This document shows, piece by piece, positions 23,389-35,829 of a DNA stretch of 64,000 nucleotides. The position numbers and the translations under genes were made by a program. Position 1 is the stretch's first letter. Every line of letters begins with the position of its first letter. Under the pieces are notes generated by a model, which saw only the letters and a list, made by a program, of their open reading frames with translations, ran no database searches and was not told the origin of the DNA. Source of the stretch: Dissophora ornata (Eukaryota; Mortierellomycota; Mortierellomycetes; Mortierellales; Mortierellaceae). The stretch spans positions 35,361-99,360 of the forward strand of contig MU616583.1 in the NCBI GenBank assembly GCA_025201705.1, read 5' to 3'.

Positions 23389-24639
23389 TTAGGCGAGCTG
23401 CAAAGCGGGGTCCCGCTTAGCGTTATCTGCTGCTTCTTGTTTGGCAATGATAGCCTTGGCAGTGACCTCAAAGGCCTGAGCCTGTGTGCCCGAGTTAGGG
23501 TCGTAGAAAGGAATCTCTCCCGAGACTGTGACCCTCAGTCCGCGGCGGTGGTAGGGCTTGAAGTCCGGGACGCCAGTATGGAAAGTCGAGCGGTTATCCC
23601 AGATAGCAACACTGTGCTTCTCCCAGTGGAAACGAACCTGGTATTCCAACCGCTTGGACACCAAGTCGTTCAGGTACTCCAAAATCCACTTGGACTCTGC
23701 AATAGAGATGTTATTGATCTCACGTGTGAAGACCGAGTTGGCGTAGATGGACTTCCAGCCGGTGACGGGGTTGGTGCGAACGATGGGATGCTCCGAGTCG
23801 TTCAATTTTCCGAAGGTCTTGCGACCAGTGTTGGCCTGGAAGATACGGAAGATGTCCGAAGTGTGAGTGGCGGTAAGGCCCTCGAGCAAAGTCTTAATGG
23901 GCTGAGAAAGATCGTCGTAAACCTGGTAACCGTTAGCCCAGACAGTGTCACCACCGGCTTCAGGGATCTCGTCGAACTTCAAGATCGAGAATGAGGCAGG
24001 AGCTGGCTCGAACGAGACATCCGAGTGCCACGAGTTATTGGTGTTGTAGCGGTTTGAGGGGCTGTATGTGGGGTAACAAAACTTAGTAACGGTGAACTGA
24101 AGACAAAACTTTTGCCGAAAGCGATAAACCACATGCATGTGCATACCTGAGGCGAGAGTCAAGAACAATGACCTCAGGGTTTTCTTGATCATGAGGGACG
24201 AGAGGGTGAACGTGCAGAGGTCTATTGTTATGTTCGCGGTACATACGGCTAGGTTAGAGTCCAGCATTCATCCTATTACTTCAACCCCTCAGGAAAGTAC
24301 GATGAAACAGTTAGCTTACCCCCAACGAGCCCCGAGCTTGACATGCTCCTTGGCGTCCAAGTCCTCCTGGTCGCGGAAGAAGACAACACCACGCTCAGCA
24401 ACGAGGGCAGCGAGTTCCTCGGCCTGCTGTTCGGTCAACTGCGTCAACTTGATGCCATGAAGCTCAGTTCCGATCTTGGGGGTATAGTCGATACGCTTGG
24501 TAACGCTGGCGAACAGAGCCTTTTTCTCGGGATCAGCGCCTTTCCCAGCGACGCGGGTGGCGTGGGTGTTGCGGTCGGCAAGGGAGGCATCCTTCTCAGT
24601 GGCGGAGAGAATGACGTTGTCGGAAACTGATGGAGCCAT
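23389..24639 (-). CDS. TauD/TfdA-type Fe(II)/2-oxoglutarate dioxygenase
   Basis: Three exons: 24320-24639, 24147-24221 and 23389-24061, phases consistent, 355 aa. Members hydroxylate taurine or other sulfonates, or related acids, with 2-oxoglutarate and O2, often releasing sulfite for sulfur nutrition. The iron-binding HxD is seen in NSWHSDVSF; GGDTVWANGYQVYDDL is a family block. The distal His and the 2-oxoglutarate-binding Arg lie in VAIWDNRSTFHTGVPDF and HRRGLRVTVSGE. No signal peptide; probably cytosolic. It sits divergently from the Dal5-type permease across 1.9 kb, so an uptake-plus-degradation pair is possible but unproven. Substrate within the family is uncertain. A TATA element lies at 24761-24772. 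Confidence 0.9.
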
Positions 24640-24760
24640 TGTTGTATTAACTAACTAGTGGTGGAAGTTGTCGAAGAGTTGTTTTGTCGGTGCAAGTGCT
24701 TTCGTCGGGTGAATTGCCTTCTACTTGTTGATGATGAGGAGAAAAGGTGTAGGAGGTGAA

Positions 24761-24772
24761 GTCTTTTATAGA
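24761..24772 (-). promoter_or_regulatory. TATA box of the dioxygenase gene
   Basis: The minus strand reads TCTATAAAAGAC about 125 nt before the start codon. Confidence 0.5.
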
Positions 24773-26370
24773 TGTACAAAAAAATCCAATGTGTCCGGCG
24801 CTGACAAATGCTTGTCACGAATGATATCCGAGATGTCGCGTCTCGCAAGGTCGATGAATCGGCGGAACTATCTGCCTTGGCAGAAGCGATGATAGAGAAA
24901 CTGACAAAGTGGCGCGTTATGAGTCTATGAGAGTAAAGCTTTGGTTTGCATTAGATACCCTGACAGTGGCGTACAGTACACGATCGTCCAATGTGTTGTA
25001 CAGCATTAAAAAACGTGTAAACGCAATGAAAAAGAGATCTGTTGAAACTCAAAGACATGAAATGGCGACATGGCCGGCGCGTGTTGCATCAAATTAGCCT
25101 CTCTAAATGAGAGCACCAAGTAGGTTTTAAAGGTTGCCCAGAATTTGCAACCTTGAACTTGACAAAAGACGCGCTCAAAGGATTTTACAACGAAACTTTC
25201 TTGTCAATTGCTCAATGTTATTATTTCTAGATATATGGCGACACCACCCAGCATGGGTTGGCGCATGTTATTGAAGGTCGAGCTAGGCGCAAAGGGCTTG
25301 CAAGTTTGGTCTTTAGGGACTAATGTATCGACTATCCTGCGATGGTTTGATTTGACATCAACTTTTGAAAAACAATATAAATGGCCCAAGTGGCTCTGCC
25401 AAGTGCGACGGCAGAATGATAAGCCATGAGGCTCTCAAGCTGATTATGCTATTACCCCGATTCTCAAAGTCCAAAGGCACGGCAAGTTATGGTGTTAATT
25501 TCATGGGCAGTATCGTTAAGGAATCAACATAGTTCATGAGCAATTGGCAGCTGGCAGTGTAGTAACGTTCAGGGCTGGACAGGCGCAATGGGCACAGATC
25601 AGCATAAAAAGAGGTGATCCAAAGCAAAAAGACGCAGAATTTGCACAGAATTGCAACATATTTCGGCCACCGCACTAAGCCAAACTCGGTTAGGTTACAC
25701 AAACAAACTTTGTTCAAGGCGCATGCATTTTACAGCAATAGGTGTCCTCATACACTGTCCAATTGGTCAGATTGTGTTGTGTGCAAGGGCCTTGGTCTCG
25801 CACCAATTGCTCCCTGAACACAAAGTAGCTTCTACAAGATCGTGATCCACAGTACGCATGATCAAATATCGCGCCGGAGAATCGATCGGTGCGCGGGAAA
25901 AGAAAGGGAAACGGCTCATCACAACTTTGGCGTACCATATGCTTCCCCCTTCGCTTCTCCACATCAGGGACATGAGAGAGAGTCTACGATATCGTTGATA
26001 TTGTTTAGTCCTCCCTCTGTCGAGCAGATCCTCCGTAAAATCGCATCATTTTTCTCCACACGTTCGTCATGCCCAACATATCAGTCCTCTTATGCTGGAG
26101 ACAGTTGTCAGATTGAGGACAGCTATCGTTAACAGATGTTTCCCGCTTCAAAAAGGTCACAGCCATACACAGGAATCTCTCGATAGTTTAGGCATATTTA
26201 CGGGTTTCTCTAGGACTGGGCGCAACATAAACAAAGTTGAACGAAACATCTTGCACAGACTCTTATAGATTGCCCAGCTCGATGCCGAAAAGAGGGTGGC
26301 TGTCGCTAAAACTTCTTTGAGAAAAAAAGGTTGCCTAGTCCCTCCTTCTTTAATTCTTCGTGCATGTGTG
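24773..26370. other. Divergent intergenic region, dioxygenase (-) and permease (+)
   Basis: About 1.6 kb without coding evidence on either strand. It should hold the control regions of both flanking genes. Confidence 0.45.
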
Positions 26371-26377
26371 TTTAAAA

Positions 26378-26394
26378 AAAAGTATATATACTCG
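26378..26394 (+). promoter_or_regulatory. TATA box of the MFS permease gene
   Basis: AAAGTATATATACTCG lies about 160 nt upstream of the start codon, followed by a CT-rich leader. Confidence 0.5.
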
Positions 26395-26545
26395 AACACA
26401 GCGCTCCTCCTTGAGAGTACGTACGCTCTCTGGTCTTTGTTCGTCTTCACCTCTCCTCTCTTTCTTATTCTCCAACGCGCGTCGCTTCATTGACTGCTAT
26501 CAGAACCGCACGTGGCCATTCCCGTCACTCTCGAATACCTCCTCC

Positions 26546-28337
26546 ATGTCGTCCGAGAAACATGAGGTGAATGAACACAAAAATGGGGACCTGTTCCATG
26601 ACATCGAGAGCAAGGGCAGCGATACCTCAACATTGAGCGGCGCTGAACAAGCCGGTCCATGGGATGAGAAGCTCAGGGCATTGGGCGAGCGGAATCCACA
26701 CTACGATCATGAACTCACCTGGACGGCCCAAGAAGAAAAGGAGCTCGTCCGGATATTCGATTTCAAAGTCCTCTCCTGGATCGGGGTCATGTGTAAGTCT
26801 CCATTACTCTAATCTACCTGCTTCTTTGTTTTTTGAGACAGTAACGTGCCTGCATCAACTCACATCAACTTCCACATATCATTAGTTTTCTTTCTGCAGC
26901 TGGACCGTGGCAATTTGTCAAACGCCTTGACCGACAACTTGATGCTTGACCTTAACGTCGACCTCAACACCATCACCCTCGGCACCACTGTCTTCGTCAT
27001 CTTCTTCTGCTTCTTCGAGATCCCTTCCAATATGATCATCCGTCGCGTTGGCCCCCATCGCTGGATCCCTTTTCTCATGCTACTCTGGGGTCTCGCTACT
27101 GCTAGCCAAGTCTGGCTCAAGGACAGAGCCTCTTTTCTGATCTGCCGTGCTCTTGTTGGCACATTCGAGGCCGGTTACATCCCCGGGATCGCGATTTATC
27201 TGACAACGTATTACAAACGTGAAGAGATGGCGTTGAGATTGTCCGTCTTTTGGAGTACGCTTTCTGTCGCGAACTCTGTGGCGGGCGTGTTGTCATATTT
27301 CATCCTGCATATGCGAGGGGTCGCTGGATTGGCCGGCTGGAAGTGGTTGTTCTTGATCGATGGACTAGCAACGGCATTTGTTGGTGTCATTTCGTTCTTT
27401 ATCTTACCCGAGGGTCCTATCGCCACAAAGGGGTACCTAAGGTTTTCGGGTTATCTCACCGAGCGCCAAGAACTCATTGCTATAACGCGTCTCATCCGAG
27501 ACGACCCATCCAAAGCTGATGGGTCCAAAAAAGTGGTTCCCAAAGAGGATATCTTGCGAGCGCTGTCGTCGCCTCGCATCTGGCCCAACATCCTGATCGG
27601 GTTTTTTGGTCTCCTACCCTCGACCCCAATTGCTAGCTTTGCACCGCTCATCCTGAAGATGCTCGGATTCAGCGCGTTGAAGTCCAATTTGTTGACTATT
27701 CCGGGTTACATCCTCAGTCTGATCATCATGTCAACAGTCTCGTACTCATCTGACCGATTCAACGAACGAGCCTTCCATGGTGCGGCCGCAACGTTATACT
27801 ATGCAGTTTGCGTAGCTTGTCTAGCGCTGTTGCCGCTGGACGCGAGCAAGTACAGTTTGTATGTTTGCTTGATCTTTACCATGGGTGCGCAAACGTGCTG
27901 GCATCCCGTCAACGTAAGTCGTTCGGCTTCATTACAATCGATTTCTATTGCAGATTTGAAAAGCTGACAACTAATCCGCTTCTGTTTTGACCTATATTTA
28001 TTCCTAGGCTGCATGGATTGCTGGCAACACAGCTCCTGTGGGCAAACGTACAATCGCGTTGGCCATGTATATCATCTCCGTCAACATCACAGCTATTGCC
28101 GGCACAAATGTCTTCCGTAGCAAGGACGCGCCCCGATTTATCACCGGCATGTGGATCCTCTTTGGTTCTCTCGTTATCACAATCGCTCTCTTTATCTTCC
28201 AGAGATACCACCTTATTAACATCAACAAAAAGCGTGCCAGGATCACCAAGGACTGGACTGCCGAGGACTGGAGACATTATGATGAGACTACCAAAGATGT
28301 TGGCGATGATCGCCTAGACTTTGTTTTCTCTTACTAG
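26546..28337 (+). CDS. MFS permease, Dal5/allantoate (anion:cation symporter) type
   Basis: Three exons: 26546-26792, 26886-27913 and 28008-28337, 534 aa. The cytosolic N-terminus of about 80 residues leads into the first membrane span ending QLDRGNLSNAL, the LDRxNxxNA block of the allantoate permease family. Further marks are FEIPSNMIIRRVGPHRWIP, the A-type loop CRALVGTFEAGYIPG, then a central cytosolic loop and six more spans; the tail WTAEDWRHY is usual for the family. These carriers import organic acids, vitamins, allantoate, sulfonates and similar anions with protons at the plasma membrane. The substrate cannot be told from sequence. The neighbouring dioxygenase makes a sulfonate or related acid an attractive guess only. 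The 3' end converges with the next gene at 118 bases. Confidence 0.92.
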
Positions 28338-28455
28338 CCTCAAATCAACCTGTACATAATAAATCTCGACTTTTTTTTAATGTATGTACAAATTTCTGAG
28401 AGGAGAGCAAAGGGTAGTCCCTTTCAACAAGAGTAGACAGTGAATAAGCACGACG

Positions 28456-31400
28456 CTATACTTTCGTGAAATGCCGGGGCTCGCTCGCAACGGTCGCGCG
28501 CTTGTAATAATTTCTCCGGCCACTTCGAGGCCTTTGTCCTTGCTCGTTTGACCCCGTTCGTGGGGGGGCACCACCATCAAACGACCCCTGGAATTTGACA
28601 CGCGGGTTCCCTGGACCATCACGCTCCTGGACTCTATCTTCTCCTGCTGGAAAGGTCATCGTCCGGCCTCCGCTGCTGTCTCTCCTGCCGTTGTTGCTTC
28701 CCTGAATATTGTCGACAGAAGTACTATCAGGAGTGGCGGCCGGAGAATCGAGCCTATCCCTGCCATGCTGTTGCCTATCCTTATTATGATCGTCGCCGTG
28801 GTCAATGCTGCTGTGCCGATTCCTTTCCTGATTTGCAGGAACCTCTCTTTCGTGGCAGAGTCGAGCAATAGCACCTTCACCGTTCCTGCTCAAAATCTTC
28901 GCCGCCCTCATAAACTCGCCACGGATTGAAAACAGACTAGGTGGTGTAAAAGAAACCTGTTAGTAAGTCGAGAAAGGCGCATGTTCAGTAAGCACTGGCA
29001 AGCGTGAAATATAAGTGACATACGAGTAGCGGTCTACCGGTCGTCCTACGTTATGGTCGAGTTCTATAATGTGCGCAATGGGTTAGATACAGCATTGCAA
29101 CATTCACATTTCAAGCTGTGGATGGTGTGTCGTACCGAAAGGGTCCTCGATACAGAACAGGAATCGGTTTTTGACGACAGGCTTGGCATCGATAGCTGGC
29201 TGTCCCTCGATCTGATCCGTCGACTCTGTCGGAACCTGTGGCTGCAATGACTGCTGAGATTGCTGCTGAGGCTGCGTGTACTATTTTCCCAATGATTCAT
29301 ACATTTAACTACTCATTCCCAAATTTATGATGCTCGAGTCAAAATATGAATCCAAGATTCCAACTTACGTCCTTTGTCCACTCCTTAGCCTCTTTGGTCA
29401 AAAGTCCTCCGCTGCGAATGCTCACTACATGTGTCGCATACCGGAATTCACTGGCGAAATACCTGAAGAACTCGTAAAGAAGTTCTCCGACAGACTGCTG
29501 CATCGCCTCAGGCGTTGGCTGCCAGTAGCGAGGCAGATTGGCAATATCCTCAAAGAAGTATCGGTTGAACCCCTGGCAGTCCCAGAAAGGTATCTTCCCG
29601 TTTCCGGCGACAATTGACTGTAGGTTTGGCAAGACTCCTCGTCTTTGAAGAACATGAATCACCAAAAGTACGTAGGCATAGCTAATCGGCAAAGATATAA
29701 CATAATAACATTGTTTGAATGTGCATGCGTAATAGAAATGGCGGTGTGATAAGAGAAACCTTTGGTTTCAACGTACCTGGACAGGGATCCTTTATACGGA
29801 TTATTGATTTTTCTACGCTTTGCCCACGTCTTGATGATCACCACAACATCACGGACACGATCGTCGACCCTGCAGTATGCCCTCAGCAAACGAGTGTTCC
29901 AGATCGCCAGGTCGTTCTGATACCCGATATCGCACGCAATACCATTCACGTGGTTCAGCTTCACGATGGGAACCCGAGCACGAGTTAGCTGCAGAATGTT
30001 CTCAAACTCGCTGTCCTTCTCAAGGCGGTCCCCTATCCGTTCCACGAACTCTACAGGCGACACTTCCTCTGAATCTTCCTTGGCGTTCATGAATACGCAC
30101 ACATCCATGTCCGCATTCGCCAAAGCCAGCCCGTTGCCAGAGGATCCGAATGGCAACACCTCAGCCTCACCAAAGACCTCATTTGCGATATCAGACAGGC
30201 TACAGAAATCAAAGGTGTGAGATTGGTTATGCCGAGTAACAAAAGCGCAGGCAGGTTTCCTGCATATCTACTAATGAAAGTGAGACGTACCGCTGAAGCA
30301 AAGCAAGCTTTCGGGTTTCCTCCTCCGGTTTAGGCATAAGCTCATAGCAGAGAGTCTTGGCATCTCGCGTGATTAGATCGAAAACGTGGGATGAAGGTCG
30401 ATAGGGATCATATTTCTTGTCCGAGTAGAAATCAATATCCTTGGCAGAGAAAGGCGCCTTCTCTTCAGTCTGCTCATAACGCGCGGTCGTATCGGCCAAA
30501 GGTCTTTGGAGTTGACTGTCCAGTATGTTCGACAGCTGCTGACCAGAAGGGCGTTGATCTGCCACGATATCTCCATGTTCATTTGCCTCGTTGCTGTCGG
30601 CAGCGCTAATATGCTCAGCAACAGACGGAGTCGGTCGTGAGCGTGGAGGAGATACTGGGTCCGTGAGAGAAACTCTGCGCACTTGGTTCTGGAGGTCCTT
30701 AATCTGAGCCTCCTCGATCTCCTGGACTGTAAAGCACTGACTAGAGAGAGGTCGGTCAGGCGTTCCGGCATGGCCACCTGCTTCAGGATCTTTGGTGGTG
30801 TGAGTTGAGTCGCCTTTGAACAATAGATGGTTGATTTGTGATTCAATATCCTTGATCTGGTCCTGCTGATGTGTAATCTGGCCCTGCACACCCTCTACTG
30901 CGCCCCGACCTCGCGGGGAGCCTATCGCTGGATCTCCGAACCCATGGTTGTTCGGGTCATGTTGTAGAGGATGCTGTGACTCCGCCTGAAACTGATGCAT
31001 CTGTTGCTGGCGAAGCATCTGTTGGTGCATGAACATTTGTTGCTGATGGTGAAGCTGCTGCTGCTGTTGCCACTGCAGCTGTTGTGGGTGCTGGAACTGT
31101 GGCTGGAAGGGAGGGCCTGGCATAGGATGAAGAGGAAAGTGCGCGAAACCGGGAGGAGGCGTCATCCTGTTCATGGCCATGAAGTGCGGGTGTACAGGCC
31201 CATTGCCCATGGAAAGGCCCAGATCCTGTTCTGCCTGAGAAGGATCACCATGTACCGGAAGTCGCTGTCCTGGTCCTGCTTCTGAAACTGGAGAGTGGGC
31301 CGCATGAAAGTTTTGACCATGGAGTTGCTGTTGCTGTTGCTGGAACATGTGCTGTTGCTGCAAATGTGCCTGCTGCATCATATGCATCACTTCAGGATGC

Positions 31401-31594
31401 ATAAAAGGCGGCGGGAACGGCGAATGTGGCCGATGGGCGCCATTGAACCCCAGCTCCTGTTCCATCGGACCGCCCAAGGTTCCATTCATAGCGGGACTGT
31501 GCTGCCCCTGTGCCTGAGCCTGTGTCTGGCTCTGTGTCTGGCCATGTCCAGCTGGCTGCGGCTGCTGCTGCATCCTGTCGAGCGGAGGCTGCAT
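28456..31594 (-). CDS. Cid1/TRF-type terminal nucleotidyltransferase, Q-rich
   Basis: Six exons: 30291-31594, 29777-30199, 29369-29681, 29136-29280, 29024-29063 and 28456-28936, all in phase, 901 aa. Residues 1-230 are rich in Gln, His and Pro. The catalytic region follows: GSSGNGLALANADMDVC gives the GS motif and the DxD pair that binds metal, NHVNGIACDIGYQND supplies the third Asp, and SSYAYVLLVIHVLQRR is part of the PAP/25A domain. The block CIEDPFELDHNVGR is the usual end of that domain in Cid1-like enzymes. The tail is rich in Gly, Arg and Asp. Such enzymes add U or A residues to RNA 3' ends and steer decay; which base is used cannot be read here. The short 40-nt exon is supported by phase and by the EDPFELDHNVGR junction. 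Confidence 0.9.
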
Positions 31595-31868
31595 AATGTG
31601 CTCCTTTGTCGTCCTCTGTTGTCTGGGTAGAAAAGGGAAAGTCGACGAAGTTACTTCAATGCTGCAGCGACATGGTGGTGCGTGCATCCACCTAATCCAC
31701 CGTCGCGCTTTTTGAGTCTCTCTGTGTTCGTATGCAAAGCCACCACTGCATCACAAAATTTCGCTGTGCAGCCAACGGCCAAGCCTAAAAACAGAAACCA
31801 CCCAAAACGCGATCATTATTTTTTATTCTCTGTCAGAATCTGGGCTGGGGCACCACATTCAAATATGG

Positions 31869-33830
31869 CTAGTGGCCCAGCAGGCCAGTAAACGTTGTGT
31901 TCATGAACATGCCCTCCGGGTCATATTTCTTGCGAACTATCTCAAACTGGTCGTATTGATGTCCAGCCTGACGACGAAGGTATTGGACGATCCCCGGTAT
32001 GAATTCCCACATCTTTGCCCAATGCGGTCTAAGTCGCGGTTTGAGAAAAGACCCCAGTCAGCAAAGGAAGCCAAGGCAAACAATAGTATAGTGCAGTGGC
32101 ATATCTGCATACCTGGCATTGAACTCGTCCATCCAGTACTTTGCCACTTTGGCCGAAAACTCTTCAAACCCTTTGGTATTGACGACGGAGAGGATCTCAA
32201 TCATGCAATAGATCGCATCTGGATCTTTGTCATACGCGTTCGACATGATCATCTGGGAAGATTTGACGAACCGCATCTCCATTGTCAGGTTTAGCGGGAA
32301 CTCTTTGCGGTTCGCATACTCATACATCTAAGCATGGCGATGAACAGAGAGGGATAGAAAAAATCACGTAAATATTTTCCATCTTACCAAGCTGGAGTCA
32401 TGAATAAAATGCACGCGCTTTGGAGGTTACCAGCTCTATGACATAGTTCCAGGCCTTGACCACGTTTTCAAACTTGTCATCCGCCTTAAACGCCATCTCC
32501 GTATCCAGACACTTCAAATTATCGATCCCAGCCTGGTAATGTATCGCCTCCGGCGCCTCCAAGACCTGTTCTGAATCTTTCTTTAACATTGAATAAATCA
32601 AACAACTCAAAAACGGCGTACTCGCCGGGTTTGCCGCCATGAATTCATACAACTTGTTCCCGAACGCGGTCTCCATGTTCTGCAACAGTTTTTGGAAGGT
32701 TTCCTTCTCAGAGGATTCGGATAAAGGAAGATCTGTCACAGGACGCTGCCACTGTTTTAACCAGATGTGGTCGTTGGCTGCTCCGAGGCCAGCAGTGTTG
32801 AAAGGCCAATAAAAGATCTCGGTTTGATCGTTGCCGAGCACGAGTGCTTTGAGTTTTGGACCATCCAGCGTGGGAGACGAGAAATAGTCACTGAGAGGCG
32901 GGAATGTATCCGTCTAACACGACCAAGCAACCAAACACCACTCGTTTAGAGAGATACTTGAGAAAGGCAATACGAGAGAGTAGACAAGGCGCGTACCGTG
33001 TGCAACTTGAACATAGGCCCGACGCGCAAAGTATAGCTGTAGATAATCCCCAGCAAACCCAGGTTCACAGTTGCGGCGGAAAACTCAAGCGGATCCTTCT
33101 CCTTGGTAAACGTATGTAGGGTGCCTGTCGCGTCTACAATCTTGACGGCACTGACCAGCTCCGGCAATGTCCGCGTGTGCGTCGCAGCACCATGGCAACC
33201 CAAAGATAGGATCCCGCCATAGCGCACCGAGTCCAGCACGACGTTGGATGGCAGCGCCAGAGGCGGATCATGTTTTCGTAAAAAGTCGTCTAAATCCTTA
33301 ACAAGAACCCCTGTCTCGACCTCGACCGTCCATACATCCTCCTTTCCTTCCCCATCCGCCTTTTTATGAATTTGCACGGGGTCGTACATCTTTGCCATGT
33401 CATTCACGACGACCAGGAAGCCCTCTTCTTGCACCACAGATGACGATGACCATGTGTGCCCACTGCCCGCGCATCGGACTTTTTTCTTAGCGACTTTTGC
33501 CTGCAGGACAATACTGATCAGGTCCTCGAGCGTTTTGGGGTTGAAGATTTGTGCGGGATCGGCAGTCTGTGTGCCAGCCCAATTACTCCACGCGGGTGGT
33601 TTTACATTCACTTCCTCGACTGCCGGTTGCAGTTGCGTTTCTGAGGGAATGTCGCCACTAATTTCGATTGGATGGCCGCCGGATTTCTTGATCCGATCTC
33701 TTGTGGGAGAGATGACTTTCTTTGCTTTCAGTTTCACGGCAGAGGAGAGATCGACAATATCCTTCTTGAGGCTACGAAAGCCACTGGCAGTTTGCTCCTT
33801 TATGTTGTGCGAGAGCGCTTCGAGATTCAT
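31869..33830 (-). CDS. FAD-linked sugar-lactone oxidase-like protein (ALO/GULO family)
   Basis: Four exons: 32997-33830, 32431-32913, 32113-32327 and 31869-32028, phases consistent, 563 aa. A PCMH-type FAD domain is seen with PKTLEDLISIV, CAGSGHTWSSSS (the His may be the covalent flavin site, as in the family), GVLVKDLDDFL, and GGILSLGCHGAATH. The C-terminal part has the ALO-domain marks LNLTMEMRFV, ARPHWAKMW and KKYDPEGMFMN. Relatives oxidise L-gulono- or D-arabinono-lactone to ascorbate-type products with O2. Residues 1-75 before the FAD domain are charged and not conserved as far as I can tell. The second intron starts at a weak GTAACC donor; an alternative donor 43 bases downstream (GTAAGA) would break the frame. 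No membrane segment is seen. Confidence 0.87.
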
Positions 33831-34498
33831 GTGTCACGCTTTTTTTTCTTGTTTTTCGGTAGAATGTGATATGGATGGAAAACCCGTTGTGTTGAGAGGT
33901 GTAGCAGTGAAGAAAGGTAGAGCGTCCCGTATTTATGCTCTCTTTTGCTTGGGGCAAGTTGCATATGATCTGCTATCGTTCGTAGGATGCGTGATCATAT
34001 TGGCGTCCCGTGGAACTCCCTAGACGCAGGATTATTCTCACGACAGGAAGCTTCCTTCCTACTCTATCTCCCTTTTCCAGCTCGATCACTCACTGCCCTG
34101 CCATCATTACTGCCAGACAGCCCTTTTTTTTGAAGGGCTGATCAGAAGACCATCCGCCACCACGTCTGTCGTTTGCAGAGCCCAGAGGGACACGGTCAAG
34201 CAAGTCATGTCATTGTTACTACAGGCATGCGTAACATATCTTTTTATTTGATCTTTAGTCACAAAGACGAGTTCTCTGAACCCACCCTCGTCTTTCCCTC
34301 CTTCCTATTTTTCATTCATTTTTTTTGGTGCTTTTTCTCTGGCCACATGGCCTCAACGCAAACTATCTAAAGCCTTGTTCAGCTATCTTCACGTAGAATC
34401 GGGTAAAAAAAACCTTTGAGATCGCAATTGTTGAGTACGTTTACGCCAGTCATTTTTTTTGCCTTCTCTCATCGGGAACTCCTGATCGTCTTCTTCAT
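33831..34498. other. Intergenic upstream of the flavoprotein gene
   Basis: About 670 bases with several short T runs and no coding evidence. Confidence 0.45.
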
Positions 34499-35540
34499 TT
34501 AAAAATTAACGTCAGGGTTGAAGAACAGGGAGTCATCACCCCAAGGGAAGGACTAGTAAGAGAAAATAAAATAAAAGTCGTATCATTGTCAGTATGCGAA
34601 AAATCAAGACCCTCGGAACACACTAAATGGACGCCTCTGATTAAATCTGGGCTTACCTTGGCGCGGAGACGCATGTAAGGGTACTTGACCTTCTCGTGAC
34701 CCTCATGGCGCTCGTGCGCCAAGTGGGCTTGGTGCCTAGCGTAGAGGTTGTAGGCATTGGCCGAGGAAGCGATAATGGCAGGGATGCAGACGTACAATGA
34801 AACCTTGCGCCAAGTCTCGGCAGCGGCTATAAAAGTGGAACGGGCGAAGATAGACCAGAATTCATTTCAGTGACCACTGGATAGAATAGAAAAGGCACCT
34901 GGTCTAATTTCGTAGTGACGTGGGGGCGGAGACAAATGTCACGTTGACATGTCCGTATCGCGAAGGCCCCAGCGGGGTTTACTTCCGCGCTCCACGCGTC
35001 CGCAAACTATCACGAAAAGATATTTGGGTAGACCCATGTGCTACTGCAAGCGCTCTCTGATTCTCTTTGTCGCATGAGATGTGTCTAAAGGGTTGTTTTT
35101 ATGCTGTGGCGGGATCCGATAATACTATTGTCTTTATGACTTCAGTGCTACAGCATGGTGGGTGCATGGTTTGCAGTGAGCCCTCGCCATTAAATCAATT
35201 CTAGGCACATCACCGTCTGCGCTGCTGTCGAATATCAATGGAAGGTTGAGGGGGCACCTCCATCAAAATACAAGCATCTCTACGGTTCCTGATAATCCCG
35301 AATTCGATAGTGTGCCCAAGAAAATATGTGCAAGTGTTGCTCGCAATGATAGTGGGAATTGTCGGAAATGGTGTTTCAGAGTAAGAAAAAAACAATGGAG
35401 AGAAGAGGGAGAACGAACGTACGACCGGCGTGCTCCTTCATGGTGACGCGCTCAGCCAACCAAGGGTTGGAGGTACTGGCGGCAGAGTGGGAGGAGGCGA
35501 AGCGGATGCCCTTGGCAGCAGCAGCGATGCGGGAGGCCAT
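34499..35540 (-). CDS. COX6A: Cytochrome c oxidase subunit VIa
   Basis: Three exons: 35423-35540, 34657-34826 and 34499-34552, 113 aa, phases consistent. The N-terminus MASRIAAAAKGIRFASSHS looks like a mitochondrial presequence. A single membrane helix follows WRKVSLYVCIPAIIASSANAY, and the conserved tail YMRLRAKSFPWGDDSLFFNP is the signature of subunit VIa (yeast Cox13). It sits in the inner mitochondrial membrane at the edge of complex IV and is linked to dimer stability and ATP/ADP regulation. Introns are long relative to the coding exons. The divergent BRX1 start codon lies 290 bases away. Confidence 0.93.
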
Positions 35541-35829
35541 GGTGTAGATGGTGTACTAGAGGCGTGTGAGTGGATGAAGGTTCGATGGAGAGAGAGCGGG
35601 CGGAAAGCGAATGTTAAAAAAAGGAGTCTCCGAAATTTAGAGTTCTGAAATATCACATGACTAGATCGCCATCAGGAATCACAAGCCACACCATTTGTGT
35701 TGTTGATGTTTTTATATTTTTTTTTTTAAGTGAAGCCTTGCGTCTATTGTATCCCTGCCTCTGCCCTCTCATCACACCGACACACACACACACACATACT
35801 CATTCCTTCACGTCTTTCACTCCACATCA
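35541..35829. promoter_or_regulatory. Short divergent promoter, COX6A (-) / BRX1 (+)
   Basis: 289 bases separate the two start codons. The interval holds a T run at 35719-35728 and a CA microsatellite at 35780-35795, both plausible nucleosome-depleting elements. Confidence 0.6.

Noticed and set aside
32388..32430. Apparent frameshift in the sugar-lactone oxidase gene
   Set aside because: Using the GTAACC donor right after GAGCTG removes it: VIEL joins MYEYANR in phase 0. The frameshift appears only if the later GTAAGA donor is used.
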